Source: CAYFVU01 sp964594775 (GTDB lineage: Bacteria; Spirochaetota; Spirochaetia; DSM-16054; Sediminispirochaetaceae). From it: 64,000 nucleotides of DNA. The translations under genes were made by a program, and so were the position numbers. The DNA is taken from assembly GCA_964594775.1 (NCBI GenBank), contig CAZQNO010000006.1, positions 1-64,000 on the forward strand, in the 5' to 3' direction. This document shows, piece after piece, positions 59,962 through 64,000 of the stretch (positions are counted from its first letter, which is position 1; every line of letters starts with the position of its first letter). The notes below the pieces were generated by a model that searched no databases, was not told the origin of the DNA, and saw nothing but the letters and a program-made list of their open reading frames with translations.

Positions 59962-61860
59962 ATGAGATTCCGAAAAACAGCAAGCTTCCTTAGATTCGAA
60001 GGAATCGTGTTGATTCTCCTCTCAGTCGTCGTCCCGCAGTCTCTTCATGCCCGGGATTTCACCGCCCTCGAGCGTACTGCCGAGGGAGGAGTCTATGCAT
60101 CCAGCGAAAGAGACGGATTCTTTTACTCCCGCGGTGAAGGGGAGAGCTGGCGGAGACGCAGCAACGGACTTCCGAAGAGAATCGTGTGGCCCTTCGACGC
60201 GGAAGAATATAGAGGAATAACCGACATAGCGGTAGATCCCTCCGACGGAGACCGGGTTGCCCTGTGTACCAGCACGGGCCTCTATCTCAGCGAAGACGCC
60301 GGCAGGCAGTGGCGGGAAATACCGCTGCGCTATCCGGTAAAGCCCTCAAACTATCTTACCGCCGTGGCATTCGATTCGCGGAAGAGGGAGAGGTTGTATC
60401 TCGGTTCATCCTTCAACGGGCTCTTCGTGTCGGAGGACGGCGGACGGTCCTGGGAGAAGCTCGGTGAGCTGCTCGGGCCCCTCTATAAAGGGGCGGGCTT
60501 TTATAAGGAGATAAGCGATATAGCCGTCATAGACGGAGAGGCCTATCTGCTCAACGAGTTCGAAGGCACCCTCTCCCGTTTTTCTCCAAAAGCGGGAGTG
60601 AAAGAGACAATCAGGCTCCCCGATACGGAAGACCGGTATCACGGTCTTGCTCGGTATCGCGGTGCCGGGGTGAGCGGTCCGGCGCTGGAGGTACACGGAG
60701 TGCGGGAAAGGCTGATCTATCAGGTCGGAGAAAAACGATGGCTGCGCCGCCCCCCCCTGCTTCTCAGAGACGAAACGGCGCCCGAGGAGAAAGAGCGGGG
60801 GGAGTATGCGGACAAACGGGCGATCTATCTCAACGCCTACAGTGCCTATGGAAAACGGCTGGAAGAGCACCTTGAGTTCATGAAACGTCACGGCTTCAAC
60901 GCCTTGGTGGTCGATGTAAAGGACGATTGGGGCAAACTCACCTACGCGACGGAATTGGAAAGACATCGGGCCTACGGCGCCTCCCGAGACCTCTTCGATC
61001 TGCGGGGGCTCGTGGCAAGGGCCCATCAGGAGGGAATCTACGTAATAGGGCGGGTGGTCGTATTCAAGGACAAAGTCCTCTATCACGCGGAGGGGAATGC
61101 GTATGCCGTTTGGGACCCGGACCGAAGGGCCCCCTGGGGGCATCTGGTAGGGCAGGAGAATGCGGAAACCGGCGAAAGCAGTCTCGTGCAGCGGGAGTTT
61201 TGGGTCGATCCCTTCAGCGAAGAGGTGTGGGACTACAATATCGAAATAGCAGAAGAGCTGCAGAATTTCGGCATCGACGAAATCCAGTTCGACTACATCC
61301 GCTTTCCCTCAGACGGTGCGGTAGAGAATATCCATTACCGGTACCGCCTGGACGGTATGGTGAAGACAGAAGCCGTTGAATCCTTCTTCCGTAAGCTGCG
61401 GCAGACGGTACAAGTCCCATTGAGCGCCGATCTCTATGGCTTTAACGCTTGGTACAGGATGGGGAACTGGATCGGACAGGATATGGAGATGCTCTCCCAT
61501 TATGTCGATGTGATCTGTCCCATGTTCTACCCCTCTCATTTTCCACAGGAGTTTCTTGCGAATAGTGATTATATCGAACGGGCCCATGAAATATATCTTC
61601 AGGGAACCCGGCGGGCCCGGGAAATAAGCGAGGGGAGAAGCCTTATCCGCCCCTATGTGCAGGCCTTTTTGATGGGAAGTGAATTACGCATGGAACAGGA
61701 GCAGTATGAGCGGTATCTCACCCGGCAAATAGAGGGCTGTTACCTGGGAGGTGCCGGCGGATACACCCTCTGGAACAATGTAAACCGTTATTATATGGTG
61801 AACAGCAGGGTGAGTGAGCTCAACGGAAAGAAGGAGAAGGAGCCGGAAACGGATACCTAG
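59962..61860 (+). CDS. Secreted BNR-repeat protein with DUF4015-type glycosidase-like barrel
   Basis: 632 residues from ATG 59962. Type I signal peptide (hydrophobic 13-26, cleavage after SLHA). Residues about 30-230 contain BNR/Asp-box repeats (SRGEGESW, SEDAGRQW, SEDGGRSW), a beta-propeller-like sensor or binding domain. From about 265 comes a TIM barrel of the DUF4015 (putative glycoside hydrolase) type: RAIYLNAYSAY, ALVVDVKDDWG, FGIDEIQFDYIRFPSDG, YVDVICPMFYPSHF and a final IEGCYLGGAGGYTLWN. Acidic residues in DEIQFDYIRFP suit a hydrolase. The substrate is unknown; it starts just before cdaA. Confidence 0.82.
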   Translation: MRFRKTASFLRFEGIVLILLSVVVPQSLHARDFTALERTAEGGVYASSERDGFFYSRGEGESWRRRSNGLPKRIVWPFDAEEYRGITDIAVDPSDGDRVALCTSTGLYLSEDAGRQWREIPLRYPVKPSNYLTAVAFDSRKRERLYLGSSFNGLFVSEDGGRSWEKLGELLGPLYKGAGFYKEISDIAVIDGEAYLLNEFEGTLSRFSPKAGVKETIRLPDTEDRYHGLARYRGAGVSGPALEVHGVRERLIYQVGEKRWLRRPPLLLRDETAPEEKERGEYADKRAIYLNAYSAYGKRLEEHLEFMKRHGFNALVVDVKDDWGKLTYATELERHRAYGASRDLFDLRGLVARAHQEGIYVIGRVVVFKDKVLYHAEGNAYAVWDPDRRAPWGHLVGQENAETGESSLVQREFWVDPFSEEVWDYNIEIAEELQNFGIDEIQFDYIRFPSDGAVENIHYRYRLDGMVKTEAVESFFRKLRQTVQVPLSADLYGFNAWYRMGNWIGQDMEMLSHYVDVICPMFYPSHFPQEFLANSDYIERAHEIYLQGTRRAREISEGRSLIRPYVQAFLMGSELRMEQEQYERYLTRQIEGCYLGGAGGYTLWNNVNRYYMVNSRVSELNGKKEKEPETDT

Positions 61861-61863
61861 GCA

Positions 61864-62670
61864 ATGGAACTGTTTAAAGACGTCTGGTTCGTGCGGGAAA
61901 TACTCCGCCCGGTCCTCGATATCACTATCCTCTCCCTCTTGTTCTATCAGCTCTACAAACTCCTCATTCAGACCCGGGCCGTCCAACTCCTTAAAGGTGC
62001 CCTCATCCTGGCCTTTCTCTATGCCGTCGCCTTTTTCTTCAAACTGGAGACCCTCCTGTGGATCATGAACGGTTTGGCCACGGTAATAGTAATCATCATC
62101 GCCATAGTGTTTCAGCCGGAGCTGCGCACCATCTTCAGCAGGATGGGACGGGGAGAGTGGTTTCGACTGAGCTCGAGAGCCAACCCGGAGCAGATCGAAA
62201 CGGTTATCAGCGCAATGGAGGTCCTCGGAAGCCGCCGGCGGGGGGCCCTGGTGGTTTTTCCCCGGCAGGTAGGGGTGAAGAACCTCATCGATAACGGAAC
62301 GAGACTCAACGCGGAACTCTCCTCGAGCCTCCTCATCACCATCTTCGGGCATGATACGCCCCTGCACGACGGTGCGGTGGTCGTTCGATCGGGGAAACTG
62401 GTGGCGGCAGGCTGTTTTCTTCCCTTGAGCGAGCAGGTAGACATCCGCAGGAGTTTCGGAACACGTCACCGGGCGGCCCTGGGAACGGCGGAGGATACCG
62501 ATGCGGTGGTGCTCGTGCTGTCGGAGGAAACCGGCGCGTTCTCCCTTGCCTATGACGCGAACCTCTACTACGATCTCTCCTCGAGAGAGATTGAGCGAAG
62601 CCTCAAGAACCTCCTGGGGGTTTCGGGAGAATCTGCCGAAGAGAGGGAGGACATCGACGATGAACCTTAG
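61864..62670 (+). CDS. cdaA: Diadenylate cyclase CdaA
   Basis: 268 residues with three N-terminal membrane helices (20-36, 44-59, 68-85). The DAC domain has DGA (169-171) and RHR (201-203) in TPLHDGAVVV and GTRHRAALG. It condenses two ATP into c-di-AMP, which controls potassium and cell wall. It overlaps ybbR by 11 nt, the usual arrangement for its activator. Confidence 0.95.
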   Translation: MELFKDVWFVREILRPVLDITILSLLFYQLYKLLIQTRAVQLLKGALILAFLYAVAFFFKLETLLWIMNGLATVIVIIIAIVFQPELRTIFSRMGRGEWFRLSSRANPEQIETVISAMEVLGSRRRGALVVFPRQVGVKNLIDNGTRLNAELSSSLLITIFGHDTPLHDGAVVVRSGKLVAAGCFLPLSEQVDIRRSFGTRHRAALGTAEDTDAVVLVLSEETGAFSLAYDANLYYDLSSREIERSLKNLLGVSGESAEEREDIDDEP

Positions 62671-63652
62671 GAGTCTCGTTGAACGGGTTTCTCGGAACTG
62701 GCCCGTCAAGATCCTATCGGTGACCCTGGCGGTCCTCCTCTTCCTCTTTCATAAGACGGCGATGATGGAGGAACGCTTTTTCAGCATCCCCCTGGATGTG
62801 CAGGTGAACGAACAGTTCATCCCCGCCGAGGAGTATCCGAGAGCGATACGGGTGACGATCCGCGGAAAGAGTGAGCAGATAAACCTGGTCCTCGAAGAGG
62901 ACATCTCCGCCTATGCCGATTTTACCGAGTACGCCGAAGAGGACCGCTTCACCGTGCCCATCCGTATTCGCAAAGAAGGCTCGGTGCATCAGCTTGAACC
63001 CCTGGAGCTGCATGTCGAGCCCCGCTCTCTCGCCCTCAAGCTCGAAAAGAAGCTTTCAAAGAGCGTAGATATAGAACCGGCCATCGTCGGCTATCCCTCC
63101 AAGGGCTATGAATTGGCCCAGTACTTCCTCACTCCTTCCACGGTGGAGATAGAAGGAGTGGAGAACCGTCTTCGGGAGATAGAGACGGTGGAGACGGAAA
63201 ACATCGATCTCACCGGCAGGCAGGAGGATTTTACCGTAAGAGTGAGACTGAAGTCTCCCACCCGTTTCGCTAAATTCCCCGGCGGCAGCACGGTGGAATT
63301 TTTCGGTATCGTCGAAGAGAAGACGATCCTCCAAACGATTGAGGATATTGACCTCATCGCCATAGACCTGGACGGCCGTTTCGAGGTATCCGGGCTTCCT
63401 TCGCGCAACTCTCTTAAGGTGCAGGGAAAACAGCCGGTCCTCGAGCAGCACGGGGGGCAGGATTACCGTCTGACCTTCGACTGTTCCGCGATAGAGGAGC
63501 CGGGAATCTACACCATTGAGGTGAGTCCCGATGTTCCTCAAGGGGTTTTTGTGCTCAGTTACGAACCGAGACAGGTAACGGTGCGCATTACCGGTCCGCA
63601 GGATACGTCTGCCGGAGAGCAAGAGGACGGCAATGGAGAGGATCTTCGGTGA
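62660..63652 (+). CDS. ybbR: YbbR-domain protein, CdaA regulator
   Basis: 330 residues from ATG 62660. One N-terminal membrane helix (about 18-32) and then extracytoplasmic YbbR repeats: pattern PLDVQVN, RAIRVTIRGKSEQIN, EPAIVGYPSKGYEL, PSTVEIEGVENRL, GVFVLSYEPRQVTVRITG. About three repeats can be told apart. YbbR proteins modulate CdaA. It overlaps acpS as GTGA. Confidence 0.9.
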   Translation: MNLRSLVERVSRNWPVKILSVTLAVLLFLFHKTAMMEERFFSIPLDVQVNEQFIPAEEYPRAIRVTIRGKSEQINLVLEEDISAYADFTEYAEEDRFTVPIRIRKEGSVHQLEPLELHVEPRSLALKLEKKLSKSVDIEPAIVGYPSKGYELAQYFLTPSTVEIEGVENRLREIETVETENIDLTGRQEDFTVRVRLKSPTRFAKFPGGSTVEFFGIVEEKTILQTIEDIDLIAIDLDGRFEVSGLPSRNSLKVQGKQPVLEQHGGQDYRLTFDCSAIEEPGIYTIEVSPDVPQGVFVLSYEPRQVTVRITGPQDTSAGEQEDGNGEDLR

Positions 63653-64000
63653 TACTGGGAATCGGGGTAGACATCGTGAGCATAGACAGAATGCGTCATT
63701 GGTGGGACAATCCGCGCCTCCTCCACCGCTTTTTTCACAGAGATGAGATAGACTCGGTTCTAGAGCGGAAGAGCGGGGCCGTACTCTCCCTGGCGGCCAG
63801 ATTTGCCGCGAAGGAGGCTTTCGGAAAGGCTCTGGGGACGGGGATGCGCGAACTGGTACTGAAGGACATACAGGTCTTCAATTCCCACAACGGTAAGCCG
63901 ATGATGCGCATCGAAGGCTCTGCCGAACGGGCCTTCTCTCAAATGGGAGGAAAGAGGATCCACCTCTCTCTCACTCATGAGGAGGACTCTGCGGTGGCAA
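63649..64000 (+). CDS. acpS: Holo-[acyl-carrier-protein] synthase (partial, C-terminus off window)
   Basis: GTG start at 63649 overlapping the ybbR stop by 4 nt; 117 codons are visible. The metal-binding GIGVDIVSIDRM (about 4-15) and AARFAAKEAFGKALGTG (about 46-62) are the AcpS signatures, and HLSLTHEEDSAVA follows near the end. It transfers 4'-phosphopantetheine to ACP. The frame remains open at the edge. Confidence 0.93.
   Translation, partial: MILGIGVDIVSIDRMRHWWDNPRLLHRFFHRDEIDSVLERKSGAVLSLAARFAAKEAFGKALGTGMRELVLKDIQVFNSHNGKPMMRIEGSAERAFSQMGGKRIHLSLTHEEDSAVA

Noticed and set aside
1..64000. tRNA, rRNA, CRISPR, insertion sequences, phage genes
   Set aside because: No spacer is long enough or has the needed cloverleaf, repeat-spacer or transposase features.

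Overview
The window is a chromosomal segment of an anaerobic, free-living bacterium, most likely a spirochaete of the Spirochaeta/Sediminispirochaeta kind. This is inferred from the gene set: the LL-diaminopimelate aminotransferase route to diaminopimelate, a K+-dependent membrane pyrophosphatase, LPP20-type lipoproteins, a large coiled protein of spirochaete type, a ferredoxin-thioredoxin reductase, and complete branched-chain amino-acid synthesis. Genes are dense, with many 4-nt overlaps (ATGA or GTGA), so nearly everything lies in operons. A run of 100 N at 4119-4218 is a scaffold gap inside a nucleoside diphosphate kinase gene. No rRNA, tRNA, CRISPR array, insertion sequence or prophage was seen.

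Layout. 1-854 is a RecQ-like helicase cut by the window edge. 1098-5712 (+) holds a ketodihydrosphingosine-reductase-like SDR overlapping a serine-palmitoyltransferase-like enzyme, then a double-domain NDK and an FAD protein. 5731-8608 (-) is a hypothetical gene and the ion-pumping pyrophosphatase. 8657-11333 holds a gamma-carbonic-anhydrase-like protein and a convergent glycerate kinase / tartronate semialdehyde reductase pair. 11452-13526 (+) is cytidine deaminase and a large unknown. 13528-17957 (-) is dapA-dapL-lysA plus a solitary DNA methyltransferase; an ACT-domain gene runs divergently from dapA across a dyad-symmetric site. 18719-19935 is a small molybdenum-cofactor-type cluster (mobB, a 51-residue ORF, a THEP1-like NTPase). 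20286-23279 (+) carries three consecutive LPP20-like lipoproteins, followed by a queuosine-precursor-type transporter.

23961-28221 holds an IMPase-like phosphatase, a glycosyltransferase, a DMT transporter and a D,D-carboxypeptidase. 28218-32320 (-) is a seven-gene overlapping run: OsmC, unknown, phosphomannomutase, galE, a small Cys-rich protein, a glutaredoxin-like protein and the FTR catalytic subunit. 32413-37899 holds a methyltransferase, glnS, a diguanylate cyclase, a lipoprotein and rpiB. 37979-43226 (+) holds an internally deleted CheB-receiver hybrid, KDPG aldolase, ferritin-VIT, SufU, EttA and a PfkB kinase. 43221-43852 (-) is HPr and a cupin.

45424-55186 is the ilvBNC-cimA-leuACDB operon. 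It is preceded by a 54-residue leader peptide packed with Ile/Leu/Val codons, and by a second 40-residue ORF whose ribosome-binding site is complementary to the end of the leader gene. Citramalate synthase indicates isoleucine made from pyruvate. 55285-57635 is a two-subunit NADPH:ferredoxin/glutamate-synthase-type oxidoreductase. The window ends with a folate cyclo-ligase, cardiolipin synthase, a secreted BNR-DUF4015-type glycosidase-like protein and the cdaA-ybbR-acpS operon, the last gene cut by the edge.

The strongest leads are the putative translational attenuator of the ilv operon, the eukaryote-like KDSR/SPT sphingoid-base pair, the dyad between dapA and the ACT gene, and the CheB-receiver gene that kept its frame through two internal deletions.
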